From Hypericibacter terrae (GTDB lineage Bacteria > Pseudomonadota > Alphaproteobacteria > Dongiales > Dongiaceae): a stretch of 64,000 nt of DNA. The position numbers and the translations under genes were made by a program. The stretch's first letter is position 1. Every line of letters starts with the position of its first letter. Shown piece by piece: positions 50,338 through 59,865 of the stretch. The notes under the pieces are model-generated. The model had not been told where the DNA came from. It did not search any database and worked only from the letters and a program-made list of their open reading frames with translations. Location: NCBI RefSeq assembly GCF_008728855.1, contig NZ_CP042906.1, positions 5,423,001-5,487,000 on the forward strand, written 5' to 3'.

Positions 50338-51264
50338 TTAGCGGGCCGGGGGCGGCGGAGGTGCCGCGGGCGGCAGCGCCGCCGCCGCCTTGCGCCGCGC
50401 GCGGGCCTTCCAGGCCACGAACCCAGCCACGATCACGGCGACCACGATCAGGATCTTCCTGCCATAGAACAGGATCTCGCCCAGCGCCCCCGCCAGGAAT
50501 CCCCCGCCGAACTTCACCCCCAGGATCGACGCGGTCAGCGCGCCGATGCCGACGCCGGCGAGCTTGTCCCCATCGGCATGGTCGGCATAGCGATAGCCGT
50601 CATCGTAGTCATGCAGGCCCATCACGGTGGCGAGGCTGTTGCTGGAGCCGCTGAAGGAGGATTCGTCGCCCACCCAGATCACATAGTGATAGCCGTTGCG
50701 CGCCAGCCGGACCGCATTCGCATTGATCCAGCTCTTCATGGCGTTGTTGAGCGTGATCGCCCAATAGGCCGTGTGGGTGGCGCTGTCGAAGCGCGGCGTT
50801 TCCTTCCAGCCGTCGATGAGCAGATAGTCGACGCCCTGGCGGACCCGGTCGCTGTTGCGCTTGAGCTCCAGGTCCTGCATCTGCTTCAGGAAGCCGTCGG
50901 CATCGACCTCCGCCCAGTCGTCGTCCGTAACGAAGCCCTTATCGAAGAAGACGAAATAGACAGTGCTATGGTCGGTGTTGTTGAAGACGATGGCCTCGGT
51001 ATTGGAGGCATCGACGCCGCTCGAGAGCGCGTCGTAGCGGGCCGCGTCCTTGCCGAGCAGCAGGTAATATCCCTCGGGCAGGTCGATATGGCTGTGCGAC
51101 TGGGTCAACTCGTAATGGCCCGCGGCCAAGATCCAGTTGAGCTTGTCGATCTCGGCCTGACGCTGCTCCGCGGTCAGGACCGCGTCGTCGGCCCCGGCGG
51201 CGAACGGGGCAAGCAACAAAAATCCCATCATCGCCAATGCGATGCGAAGCCCGACGGCAGCCAT
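50338..51264 (-). CDS. DUF2167 membrane-anchored protein
   Basis: This 308-residue protein has an N-terminal signal peptide (LRIALAMMGFLLLAPFAAGA), an extracytoplasmic DUF2167 domain (AGHYELTQSHSHIDLPEGYYLL, ATHTAYWAITLNNAMKSWINAN) and a C-terminal membrane helix near 270-285 (ILIVVAVIVAGFVAW), then an Ala/Pro tail. The function of DUF2167 is unknown. The ATG at 51264 gives the signal peptide and is preceded by GGGGG. It is 77 bases downstream of the glycan gene and not overlapping it. Confidence 0.84.
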   Translation of the reverse strand: MAAVGLRIALAMMGFLLLAPFAAGADDAVLTAEQRQAEIDKLNWILAAGHYELTQSHSHIDLPEGYYLLLGKDAARYDALSSGVDASNTEAIVFNNTDHSTVYFVFFDKGFVTDDDWAEVDADGFLKQMQDLELKRNSDRVRQGVDYLLIDGWKETPRFDSATHTAYWAITLNNAMKSWINANAVRLARNGYHYVIWVGDESSFSGSSNSLATVMGLHDYDDGYRYADHADGDKLAGVGIGALTASILGVKFGGGFLAGALGEILFYGRKILIVVAVIVAGFVAWKARARRKAAAALPPAAPPPPPAR

Positions 51265-51341
51265 GCGGGAATCCCCCTGGATCGGTGCAGGCGACAGGCG
51301 CGGCGAATTATTACAAAAAATACAGGTGAACAGGTGGCTGT

Positions 51342-53864
51342 TCAACCGCCGCTGTCGGCGGCCCTGCCCCAATGCAGCCGGCCCGCCTCGTCCAGGGCCT
51401 CGCGCGTGGCCTCGAGATAGCCGCGCCCATGCCGGAAGTCGGGCTCGAGCACCGTGCCCTCGGCCCATTCGTTCCAGGCATTGATGAAGACCAGCGATTC
51501 CGGCGTGGTCCGCCGCTGTTCCTGGGCCAGCACGCCCGAAAGCCAGAAGCCGTAGAGCGCCGGCGTCGCGCCCTCGAAGATATTGGCGCCGGGACCGCGC
51601 CGCGCGCTGTTGTCCCACCCCATCATCAGGCCGCGATGCAGCAGGCCGCGCCGCGCGATGAACTCCGGATCGGCGGGATCATAGGACAGCGCATGGTCGA
51701 TCACCGCGCCATAGTCATAGATGTTGCCGCGGAAGGCGGGGCTGAGCCCCTCCACCTTGCGTTCGACGACGTTGGTGCGATGGGGCGGAAACTCGACCAG
51801 CGCATCGAAGCCCTCGAGCCGGTCCTCGGTCACGTCCCAGAACTTGACCGCGCAGAGATGGATCTCGCCGATCCCGGCGCGCCGGCAGGCCTCGCGCCAG
51901 AGGGCGATCGCCCCCTGAAGCCCGGGAATGGTCTTGGCCCGATAGATCAGCAGCACCGGCCGGCCCTGATAGCGGATGTAACGGGGGTCGCGCAGGAAGG
52001 GGATCATCTCGTCGATGAAGGCCTGCGCGAAACCGGGGCCGTAATCCTGCTCGACCAGGATCTCGTGATCGAGCCCGTCCCAGCGGCGCGTCCAGTTCTC
52101 GTTCGCCCAGCAGATGCAGAACGGGAAATCCGGACGGCCGCTGCGCAGCATCTCCATGATCGGCGTCTCCAGCAAGCGCCGGCGCCGGAACCAGTAATAG
52201 TGATAGCAGAAGCCATGAATGCCGTAGGCCGAGGCGAGCCGGGCCTGGGCATCCCGCACCGCCGGCATGCGCAGATCGTAGAAGCCGAAATCCGCCGGCA
52301 GCCTCGGCTGCAGATGGCCCTCATACATCGGCCGCGCGCGCGCGACATTGTTCCATTCGGTGAAGCCGCGTCCCCACCATTGATCGTTCTCGGCGATCGG
52401 ATGGAACTGCGGCAGATAGAACGCGATGGTCTTGACGGTGTGACCGCTCTCCGTGGTCAATAGGCTGTGCAGCGGCGAGGCCGGCAGCGGCGAGGCGCGA
52501 ACCGCCTGGGTTTCGCTCGTTGCAAAGCCGGCGTGACCCGCCGCCAGCGAGAACAGCCGTTCGATCGCATGGGCAAGCGTCCCGTCGATCTGATTCTGCT
52601 CCGGCTCGAAATCCGCGAGTCCGAGCTCCAGCGCCTTCAGCGGCGCCAGCGCGGCGGTCCGGCACCAGAACATCGAGCCGGCGAAGAAATCGACGCGGAT
52701 CTCGGCGTCGGCGATACCGGCGCGTTTCGCCAGTGTTCGCAGCGTCGCTTCGTTGCTGCCCCAGCGGTGACCCTCGCCGGCGATGCGCAGGCCCGAGGGC
52801 CCGACCAGACCCACCTCCGGATGGGCATCGAGCCAGGCGACCAGGTGCCGCGTGGCCTCTGCACTGCCCAGCAGATCGTCCAGAAGATCGCGCCGCCATT
52901 CATTGCCGTCGTCGCGATGCGGGCTCTTCTTGCCGTGGATCTTGCAGAGATAGTCGTAGCGATCGAAACGGCCCGACCCCAGGAGCTCCAGGAACGGACC
53001 GATGTCGCGTCCGCGATTCTCGACGCCCAGGATCTGCGCGGTGGGGATGTCGGCCTGGATCGCCGCCGCGGCTTCGTCGCGCCGCTCGGCCGGCACCGAG
53101 ACGATCAGGTCGAAGGGCTCGTCGAGGGCGCGCAGGCGCCGGCCGATCTCGGGCCAGAGATCGAGATAGAAGAGATGCAGGACGACGGCGGTGCGGGGCT
53201 GGTCGCGCGTCGACAGCGGAACGGCGAAGGGCGGCCGGTCGCTCGCCGCGGGCTCGACCGAGGCCGGCACGGTGGCGCCATCGCCGCCCCCGCGCGGCGG
53301 GTTGACCGGTTTGAGCGCCGAGCGCCCTTCGGCCTTGCCGATCAGGATGTAATGGACCAGCGGGTTCATGCCGCTGCTGGCGACATCCGGATAGGCGACG
53401 CCATAGGAGAGGGTCGAGAAGGCCGCGCTGGGATTGCGCCCTTCCTGGGCCCCGAAGCGCAAGTAATGCGAGATCGGATCGGTCTCGGCCGCCGCCACGT
53501 CGGGATAGGCACGCAGATAGTAGCCGGTGTCGAACAGGCCCGACGCCTCGACCAGCTGGCGCTCCTCCGCCAGCCGCCGGGAAAAGAGACCGTCGCGGCG
53601 CAGCCGGCGCCAGAGGCTGCGCATCAGCCGCTGCAGGCGCTGCTCGAGGCGCACCAGCCGGGCGCTGCTCAACCGGCGCAGCTGCTCGCGCAGGCGCAGC
53701 GCCTCGTTGAGGGCGGCGCGTTCCTGGCCTTTGAGATCGGCAAGCTCGCGCTCGAGCCGTTCGACCTGGTCGATCAAGCTGCCGCCCGCGGCCGATTCGG
53801 GTGCCCAGGAACCGGAAGGCCGGCTTCCGTCGGGGCCATGATCGGGCGGTGATGATGCCGGCAT
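51342..53864 (-). CDS. Large RgpF/WbsX-type glycan-associated protein
   Basis: This 840-residue protein appears to have four parts: a coiled coil at about 30-72; a repeated segment at about 110-185 (GYYLRAYPDVAAAETDPISHYLRFGAQEGRNP); a RgpF-like rhamnan-synthesis domain at about 210-460 (LHLFYLDLWPEIGRRL, ENRGRDIGPFL); and a WbsX/GH99-like domain at about 470-830 (FYLPQFHPIAENDQWWGRGFTEWNNV, INAWNEWAEGTVLEPD). It would act on surface polysaccharide, probably in the cytoplasm. No glycosyltransferase cluster surrounds it. Boundaries are approximate. Confidence 0.8.
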   Translation of the reverse strand: MPASSPPDHGPDGSRPSGSWAPESAAGGSLIDQVERLERELADLKGQERAALNEALRLREQLRRLSSARLVRLEQRLQRLMRSLWRRLRRDGLFSRRLAEERQLVEASGLFDTGYYLRAYPDVAAAETDPISHYLRFGAQEGRNPSAAFSTLSYGVAYPDVASSGMNPLVHYILIGKAEGRSALKPVNPPRGGGDGATVPASVEPAASDRPPFAVPLSTRDQPRTAVVLHLFYLDLWPEIGRRLRALDEPFDLIVSVPAERRDEAAAAIQADIPTAQILGVENRGRDIGPFLELLGSGRFDRYDYLCKIHGKKSPHRDDGNEWRRDLLDDLLGSAEATRHLVAWLDAHPEVGLVGPSGLRIAGEGHRWGSNEATLRTLAKRAGIADAEIRVDFFAGSMFWCRTAALAPLKALELGLADFEPEQNQIDGTLAHAIERLFSLAAGHAGFATSETQAVRASPLPASPLHSLLTTESGHTVKTIAFYLPQFHPIAENDQWWGRGFTEWNNVARARPMYEGHLQPRLPADFGFYDLRMPAVRDAQARLASAYGIHGFCYHYYWFRRRRLLETPIMEMLRSGRPDFPFCICWANENWTRRWDGLDHEILVEQDYGPGFAQAFIDEMIPFLRDPRYIRYQGRPVLLIYRAKTIPGLQGAIALWREACRRAGIGEIHLCAVKFWDVTEDRLEGFDALVEFPPHRTNVVERKVEGLSPAFRGNIYDYGAVIDHALSYDPADPEFIARRGLLHRGLMMGWDNSARRGPGANIFEGATPALYGFWLSGVLAQEQRRTTPESLVFINAWNEWAEGTVLEPDFRHGRGYLEATREALDEAGRLHWGRAADSGG

Positions 53865-53966
53865 CGGTCGGAGAATCCAGGGATCTTCGGGTCGGGTCTG
53901 CGGAAGGGAGGCCGGCCTGCGGGGGAGCCCCCGGCCGACCGGGGCGCAAAGGACGCAGATCAGCCC

Positions 53967-53996
53967 CTTGATGGCTTCCTAGGGATATCACATATC
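53967..53996 (+). promoter_or_regulatory. Possible htpG promoter
   Basis: TTGATG (53968-53973) and CATATC (53991-53996) are 17 bases apart in the 229-bp gap, about 100 bases upstream of htpG. CTTG at 53967 and a CATAT -10 also resemble a sigma-32 heat-shock promoter. Match quality is moderate. Confidence 0.3.
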
Positions 53997-54093
53997 TCCC
54001 GCCGTCAAAGCCAGCCCGCCCGCGCGCCCCAACGAGGGGTACCGGCGGAATAATCAGGGATCGCTTGGGGAATCGCCCGGGAATAGCCTAGGA

Positions 54094-56001
54094 ATGACCA
54101 TGACCCATCAAGAAACCAAATCCAGCTCCGAAAGCCGCCACGGATTCCAGGCCGAAGTCGGGCGGCTCCTCGATATCGTCGCCCATTCGCTCTATAGCGA
54201 GCGCGCCGTCTTCCTGCGTGAGCTGATCTCGAACGCGGCCGATGCCTGCGACAAGCTGCGCTATCTGTCGCTGACCCATGCCGACCTGATCGCGGGCGAT
54301 CCCGAGCTCAAGGTGGTCATCCGCGCCGATGCCCAGGCCGGCACCCTCACCATCGCCGACAACGGGATCGGCATGAACCGCGAGGACCTGGTCGAGAATC
54401 TGGGCACGATCGCGCGCTCGGGCACCGCCGCCTTCCTGAAGCAGGCGACCGGCGACGCCGCCAAGGACCTGGCGCTGATCGGCCAGTTCGGCGTCGGCTT
54501 CTATGCCGCCTTCATGGTCGCCGACCAGGTCGAGGTGGTGAGCCGCAAGGCCGGCGAGACCGAGGCTTGGCGCTGGAGCTCCGACGGGCGGGGCGAGTTC
54601 GAGGTGGTCGCGACCGAACGCGACAAGCGCGGCAGCGATGTGATCCTGCATCTCAAGGCCGACGCCAGGGAGTTCCTCGAGCGCGACCGGCTGAAGAAGA
54701 TCGTCACCAAATATTCCGACCATATCCCGCTGCCGATCTTCCTCGCTGAGGATGGCAAAGGGAGTGGCGGCAAGGAAGAGCGCCTCAACGAAGCCTCGGC
54801 GCTGTGGATGAAGCCCAAGTCGGAGATCACCGAGCAGGGCTATGCCGAGTTCTATCGCCACAGCGCGCATGCCTTCGACAAGCCCTGGATGACGCTGCAT
54901 TTCAAGGTCGAGGGTGTGCTCGAATATGCGGGCCTGCTGTTCGTGCCCTCGACGCGGCCGTTCGATCTGTTCGATCCCGATCGCAAGAACCGGCTCAAGC
55001 TCTATGTGAAGCGCGTCTTCATCACCGATTCCTGCGACGAGCTGGTGCCGCCTTATCTTCGCTTCCTGCGCGGCGTGGTCGATTCCTCGGACTTGCCGCT
55101 CAATATCAGCCGCGAGATGCTGCAGCACAATCCGGTGCTGGCGAAGATGCGGGCCGGCATCACCAAGCGCGTGCTGGGCGAGCTCGAAAAGCGCGCCAAG
55201 GACGAGCCGGACGCTTACGCGGATTTCTGGAACCAGTTCGGCGCGGTGCTGAAGGAAGGGCTCTACGAGCAGAACGACCAGGGCGACGCGCTCCTGTCGC
55301 TCGCGCGCTTCCGCTCCACCGCCTCGGACAAGCTCGTCTCGCTGGCGGATTATCTGGCCCGCATGAAGCCGGGCCAGGAGGCGATCTATTACATCACCGG
55401 CGAGACGCTCGAGGCCGCGAGCCGCAGCCCGCATCTCGAAGGCTTCCGCGCGCGCGATGTGGAGGTGCTGCTGCTGACCGATCCGATCGACGAGTTCTGG
55501 GTGCCGGCCGTGGGCGCCTACAAGGAGAAGCCGCTGCGCTCGGTCACGCGCGGCGGCGCCGAGCTCGAGAAGATCGTGAACGCGGCCGCCGACAAGAAGC
55601 CGGCCCCGCCGGCGCCCGAAGGCATCGACGGCCTGATCGCGCTCTTCAAGCTCACCCTCAAGGACGCGGTCAAGGATGTGCGCTCCTCGCAGCGCCTGAC
55701 CGAGAGCACCGCCTGCCTGGTGGCGGAGGACGGCGATCTCGACATCAATCTCGAGCGCCTGCTGCGCCAGCATAAGCGCCTCGACACCGGCGCCAAGCGC
55801 GTGCTCGAGATCAACCCGCAATGCCAGCTCGTGGCGGCGCTGACGAAGCGCCTCAAGGCCAAGGGCAACGCCGAGGAGATCGGCGAGGCCGCCTGGCTTA
55901 TCCTCGACCAGGCGCGGATCCTGCAGGGCGAGACGCTGGAAGACCCGGTCGCCTTCGCAAGGCGGCAGAGCGAGATGATGCGGCGGGCGTTGGAGAATTG
56001 A
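54094..56001 (+). CDS. htpG: Molecular chaperone HtpG (Hsp90)
   Basis: This 635-residue cytoplasmic chaperone has the GHKL ATP-binding N-domain (VFLRELISNAADACDKLRY, IADNGIGMNREDLVENLGTIARSG, IGQFGVGFYAAFMVAD), a middle domain (YLRFLRGVVDSSDLPLNISREMLQ) and a C-terminal dimerisation domain. The ATG at 54094 is followed by a second in-frame ATG two codons later; either could serve. It is a single gene divergent from the glycan gene, with a 229-bp gap and a heat-shock-like promoter candidate. A palindromic repeat follows the stop. Confidence 0.95.
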   Translation: MTMTHQETKSSSESRHGFQAEVGRLLDIVAHSLYSERAVFLRELISNAADACDKLRYLSLTHADLIAGDPELKVVIRADAQAGTLTIADNGIGMNREDLVENLGTIARSGTAAFLKQATGDAAKDLALIGQFGVGFYAAFMVADQVEVVSRKAGETEAWRWSSDGRGEFEVVATERDKRGSDVILHLKADAREFLERDRLKKIVTKYSDHIPLPIFLAEDGKGSGGKEERLNEASALWMKPKSEITEQGYAEFYRHSAHAFDKPWMTLHFKVEGVLEYAGLLFVPSTRPFDLFDPDRKNRLKLYVKRVFITDSCDELVPPYLRFLRGVVDSSDLPLNISREMLQHNPVLAKMRAGITKRVLGELEKRAKDEPDAYADFWNQFGAVLKEGLYEQNDQGDALLSLARFRSTASDKLVSLADYLARMKPGQEAIYYITGETLEAASRSPHLEGFRARDVEVLLLTDPIDEFWVPAVGAYKEKPLRSVTRGGAELEKIVNAAADKKPAPPAPEGIDGLIALFKLTLKDAVKDVRSSQRLTESTACLVAEDGDLDINLERLLRQHKRLDTGAKRVLEINPQCQLVAALTKRLKAKGNAEEIGEAAWLILDQARILQGETLEDPVAFARRQSEMMRRALEN

Positions 56002-56010
56002 AGGACGTAC

Positions 56011-56110
56011 TCACCCCCTTCCCTTGCGGGAGAGGGTAGGGGGAGGGGTGACGCTACGCGATGAATCGAGTGCGTGGCACCCCCCTTCCTAACCCCACAA
56101 GGGGGAAGGG
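56011..56110. repeat. Dispersed paired palindrome, copy 4
   Basis: Arm A (56011-56050, CCCCTTCCCTTGCGGGAGAGGG) and arm B (56078-56110, CCCCTTCCTAACCCCACAAGGGGGAAGG) are imperfect inverted copies separated by about 27 bases. It lies between convergent genes (htpG and the DUF1223 gene). Confidence 0.75.
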
Positions 56111-56139
56111 ATGAAGAGCGAGCGCGAACACTCCGCCCC

Positions 56140-56895
56140 TCAGTGCAATTCCATCTTCATCGCCGAGGCGCCGAGGATGGGGCCGACCTGGCCCTGCTGC
56201 ACGATGACGGCGCAGGCTTCGTAATCCTCGTCCTGGTCGTCGATCGTGATCGGATAGCGGACCTTCTGTCCGTCCCATTTGCCGATCGGGCGCCATTCGC
56301 GGACGATGTTGAACTCGGTGAGCGTCGAGCCGGCATTCTCGCCGCGCTGCACCGGCGTCTCATGCTTGCCGTCATAGAGCGCGATATAGACGGTGGCCTC
56401 GCCGCCTTCGGGCCTGGGGCCTTCGCCGATCTCGACCCAGTCCTTGCCGGCCTCGTCGCGCCAGAAGGCGATCGGCAGCTTGGCGCGGGCCCGCGCCTCG
56501 GTGATCAGGCTCTCGACCTTGCCGCGATCGGAGCCCACGGATTCCGCGACGCCGTCGATGATCATCTGCGGCGTATAGACCATGCGCTCGCGCATCTCGT
56601 GCACATAGGCGCGCTGGCGCTGCGTGGCGCTCGGGCTGGCGAACTGGTCTTTCCAGCCGATGTAATCCCAATAGTCGACATGGAGCGCCAGCGCCAGAAC
56701 ATCGCGGCGCTTGGCGAGATCGCCCAGAAAGGAATCGGCGGGAGGACAGGAGCTGCAGCCTTGCGAGGTGTAGAGCTCGACCACGACCGGATTGTCGGTC
56801 GTCAGAGGCTGGATCTTGTCCGCGGTGCCTGCGGCCGACGTCGTCACCAACAACATCGCCAGCACCGTGCCGAGGATCGGCCTGCTTAGAATCAT
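56140..56895 (-). CDS. DUF1223 thioredoxin-like secreted protein
   Basis: This 251-residue protein has a signal peptide (ILSRPILGTVLAMLLVTTSAAG) and a thioredoxin-fold start, VVVELYTSQGCSSCPPADSFLGDLAK, with a CSSC redox-type pair. The rest (HVDYWDYIGWKDQFASP, YTPQMIIDGVAE) is conserved across DUF1223 in alphaproteobacteria. A periplasmic disulfide or thiol role is inferred from the fold. It is transcribed as a single gene, convergent with htpG. Confidence 0.83.
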   Translation of the reverse strand: MILSRPILGTVLAMLLVTTSAAGTADKIQPLTTDNPVVVELYTSQGCSSCPPADSFLGDLAKRRDVLALALHVDYWDYIGWKDQFASPSATQRQRAYVHEMRERMVYTPQMIIDGVAESVGSDRGKVESLITEARARAKLPIAFWRDEAGKDWVEIGEGPRPEGGEATVYIALYDGKHETPVQRGENAGSTLTEFNIVREWRPIGKWDGQKVRYPITIDDQDEDYEACAVIVQQGQVGPILGASAMKMELH

Positions 56896-56996
56896 CGTCC
56901 GGGCCCCTCCATCTCTCCCTTAGTAGGAGCCAATGCCGTTCACCTGCCAATCAACTTGCAGTGAATGCCGGCCCTGTCGGGCGGTTTAATCGGGTA

Positions 56997-57767
56997 TTAA
57001 CCAACGCGCTGCAGCAGATGCAGCTCGCAGACATAGGGAAACTCCACCATCCCGGACGCCAGGATCTCCGGATGATCGGCCATGAGCCGGTCGACCTCGC
57101 CGCGCACCGCGGCCTGTTCGGCCGCCGGCATGGCGGCGATGAAGCTGGTGGAGAAGACGCGGTCATAGAGCCCGCCGCGGCCCATGCGATAGCTGAAATC
57201 GTGGCGGGTCACGCGCACCAGGCGGAAACGCGCATCCTCGAGGATCCGCCGCCAGGCGCCCGAGGCATAGCGCCGCGTGCTGCCGGCATGACGGTCGAAC
57301 AGCGCGGTGAGAGTCGCAACCCAGGGCACGCGCTCGTCGCGCAGGTTCCAGATCAGGGCCAGATGTCCGCCCGGCGCCAGGACCCGATGGATTTCGGCCG
57401 AAGCCGGTTCGTAATCGAACCAGTGGAAGGATTGGGCGCAAGTGACCAGATCGGCCGCGCCGTCCGGCAAGGGGATCGCCTCGGCCGATCCCGCGCGCAG
57501 CTCGACCGGCAGCCCGCGCGCCGCCAGACGGTCGGCCATCTCGCGCACCGGCTCGACCGCGAACAGGCGGGGGGTATGGGCGCCCTTCGATTCCGCGATC
57601 CGTGCGGCCAGGACCTTGGTGAACTTGCCGGTTCCCGCACCCAGATCCACCACCACCCGACTTTCCGCCAGAGGCAGGTCGTCGAGCAGGGCATCGGGAT
57701 ATTCCGGGCGGCCGGCTTCATATTCCGGGACCCGTTTGGCGAAGCCCTTGGCGGCCGTGGCGATCAT
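56997..57767 (-). CDS. Class I SAM-dependent methyltransferase
   Basis: This 256-residue cytoplasmic protein has SAM motif I VVDLGAGTGKFTKVLA, an acidic end of strand 2 (AVEPVREM), and a DLVTCAQSFHWFDYE region with the substrate-side HWF. It resembles the methyltransferase type 11 family, which acts on small molecules; the substrate is unknown. It is divergent from the aminotransferase (57840), with 72 bases between starts. Confidence 0.86.
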   Translation of the reverse strand: MIATAAKGFAKRVPEYEAGRPEYPDALLDDLPLAESRVVVDLGAGTGKFTKVLAARIAESKGAHTPRLFAVEPVREMADRLAARGLPVELRAGSAEAIPLPDGAADLVTCAQSFHWFDYEPASAEIHRVLAPGGHLALIWNLRDERVPWVATLTALFDRHAGSTRRYASGAWRRILEDARFRLVRVTRHDFSYRMGRGGLYDRVFSTSFIAAMPAAEQAAVRGEVDRLMADHPEILASGMVEFPYVCELHLLQRVG

Positions 57768-57839
57768 GACATTGAATTCCCTGCGAACCCTTCGCTTTCG
57801 CGTGACAAGGCCGGCCCCGGCCGGCTAGATCAGGCGCCC

Positions 57840-59015
57840 ATGACCTATCATATCAACAAGCTTCTCGCAGCCGTCGCGGCGCCGCCCATTGCCGAGGCCC
57901 ATGGCTGGATCAAAGGCCGGCAGTTTCCCGCCGACAAGCCGCTGATCGACGTGGCGCAGGCGGTGCCGGGATATCCGCCGCCGACCGAACTGACCGACCA
58001 TCTGGCGCGCATCGTCGGCGAGCCGGGCTCGGCGCGCTATACCGAGATCGAAGGCATGCCGCCCTTGCGCCAGGCGCTGGCGGCCGATATGGGCGCCTTC
58101 TACAGCGCCTCGATCGAGCCGGCCGATACGCTCATCGCCGCCGGCTGCAACCAGGCTTTCTGCCTGGCCGTCATGGCGCTGGCCGGGCCCGGCGACGAGA
58201 TCATTTTGCCGCTGCCCTATTACTTCAATCACCAGATGTGGCTCGACATGCAGGGCCTCAAGGCGGTGCATCTGCCGTTCCGCCCCGAGCGCGGCGGCGT
58301 GCCGGATCCGGCCGATGCCGAAGCGCTGATCGGGCCCAGGACCCGCGCGATCGTGCTGGTGACGCCCAACAACCCGACCGGCGCCATCTATCCGCCCGCC
58401 GCCATCAAGGCGTTCTACGATCTGGCGAAGCGGCGCGGGCTGGCGCTCATCCTCGACGAGACCTATCGCGATTTCCTGCCGAAGGACGGCGCGCCGCACG
58501 GATTGTTCGCCGAACCCGACTGGCGCGACACGCTGGTGCAGCTCTACAGCTTCTCCAAGGTCTATTGCCTGACGGGATATCGCGTCGGCTCGATCATCGC
58601 CGGCCCCGCCTTGATCGCCGAGATCGCCAAGGCGATGGACACGGTCGCGATCTGCGCGCCGCGCATCGGCCAGCTGGCCGCGATCTACGGGCTCGAGCAT
58701 CTGAAGACATGGCGTATCGGCAATACCGCCATGATGCGCGAGCGGCTTCAGGCGCTGGTGAAGGCGCTGCAGGCGAACGACGTCGGTTACGAGCTGATCA
58801 GCGCCGGTGCTTACTTCGCCTATCTCCGCCACCCCTTCAAAGCGCGTCCGGCGGAAGAGGTCGCGCGCGGCCTCGCAGCCCGGCAGAACATCCTGGCCCT
58901 CCCGGGCAGCATGTTCGGGCCCGGCCAGGACGAGTTCCTGCGCTTCGCCTTCGCCAATGTGCCGGCCGAAACCATGCCGGCGATCGGCCGGCGCCTCGCC
59001 CAGAGTGCATCATGA
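57840..59015 (+). CDS. PLP-dependent aminotransferase (class I/II)
   Basis: This 391-residue enzyme has the fold type I pattern: TPNNPTGAIYPP, LDETYRDF and the PLP-binding Lys at about 240 in YSFSKVYCLTGYRVG. It transfers an amino group between an amino acid and a keto acid. The amino-acid partner is not readable. The ATG at 57840 gives a normal start; longer frames are rejected. It overlaps the phosphatase gene by ATGA, so the two proteins are made together. Confidence 0.9.
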   Translation: MTYHINKLLAAVAAPPIAEAHGWIKGRQFPADKPLIDVAQAVPGYPPPTELTDHLARIVGEPGSARYTEIEGMPPLRQALAADMGAFYSASIEPADTLIAAGCNQAFCLAVMALAGPGDEIILPLPYYFNHQMWLDMQGLKAVHLPFRPERGGVPDPADAEALIGPRTRAIVLVTPNNPTGAIYPPAAIKAFYDLAKRRGLALILDETYRDFLPKDGAPHGLFAEPDWRDTLVQLYSFSKVYCLTGYRVGSIIAGPALIAEIAKAMDTVAICAPRIGQLAAIYGLEHLKTWRIGNTAMMRERLQALVKALQANDVGYELISAGAYFAYLRHPFKARPAEEVARGLAARQNILALPGSMFGPGQDEFLRFAFANVPAETMPAIGRRLAQSAS

Positions 59016-59629
59016 AACGCCTGACGATCCGCGTCGGCGGGCTGCATACGATCGATGCCGATCTGCCCGCCTTCAAGCCGACCCATGTCATCGGCATCCT
59101 CGATCCGACCATGCCGGAGCCCGGCGGTTACCGCCATCTTGGGCCCGGGACCGACCGGACCTTGCTGCGCTATATCGATCGCGAGGTGGAGCGCGAGCAG
59201 TCGCCGCTGCCCGAGCATGTCGAGACCAAGCTCGCCGCCATCGAGCGGGCGATCGCGGCGCTCGACCGCGCGCCCGTGCGCCTCTTCGTCCATTGCCATG
59301 CCGGCGCCAGCCGCAGCACCGCCACCGCCTATCTGGCCCTCGTCCGCCAATATGGGCCGGCCGAGGCGGAGGCCGCCTTCGCCGAGCTCCTGCGCATCAC
59401 CAATAAACCGTGGCCCAACCGGCGCATCGTCGAGTTCGGCGACGCGCTCTTGGGCGGACAGGGGCGGTTGCTGAGGCCGCTCGACGCCTACCGCGAGGCC
59501 AATGCCAACCGCCTCCCCGCCATGCTGCGCGTCCACCGCATCCGCGCGCTGCGCGACCCCGGCTATGCCGAGCGCATGGGCATGAAGAAGAGCTGGACCG
59601 TCGAGGAGCGGACGAAGCCGAAGGCGTGA
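59012..59629 (+). CDS. CX5R phosphatase-like protein (dual-specificity/PTP fold)
   Basis: This 205-residue cytoplasmic protein has the phosphatase signature HCHAGASRSTA with catalytic Cys at about 95 and Arg at about 101 in the CX5R pattern. The N-terminal part is short (VGGLHTIDADLPAFKPTHVIGILD). Family members in bacteria are often annotated as tyrosine phosphatases, but the substrate is unknown. The ATG overlaps the aminotransferase stop (ATGA). A paired palindrome follows the stop. Confidence 0.84.
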   Translation: MKRLTIRVGGLHTIDADLPAFKPTHVIGILDPTMPEPGGYRHLGPGTDRTLLRYIDREVEREQSPLPEHVETKLAAIERAIAALDRAPVRLFVHCHAGASRSTATAYLALVRQYGPAEAEAAFAELLRITNKPWPNRRIVEFGDALLGGQGRLLRPLDAYREANANRLPAMLRVHRIRALRDPGYAERMGMKKSWTVEERTKPKA

Positions 59630-59634
59630 CGTTC

Positions 59635-59742
59635 TTGTCCCCTCTCCCTTCAGGGAGAGGGCCAGGGAGAGGGACGACGCGTTGTCGGCCATCGAGCGGC
59701 CCCCTCCCTGACCCTCCCCCGCGATGCAGGAGAGGGGACAAC
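59635..59742. repeat. Dispersed paired palindrome, copy 5
   Basis: Arm A (59635-59674, CCCCTCTCCCTTCAGGGAG) and arm B (59700-59742, CCCTCCCTGACCCTCCCC) are near-inverted copies of each other. It lies between tandem genes (phosphatase and transporter), the only copy not between convergent genes. Confidence 0.8.
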
Positions 59743-59865
59743 AGCGTACCGCACCTGACCGTCACCATGACAATTCCCGCGCTCCTCCTCCGCATGCGGG
59801 TGACGACAGGGCCCTGCGCTTCGTCATAATCTGCGCCCCTCGCCGATCGCAGATGGGCCCGCGCC

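Noticed and set aside
47666-50341. An 891-codon plus-strand frame opposite the Suv3-like helicase
   Set aside because: Antisense shadow with no recognisable motif; the helicase motifs fix the real strand.
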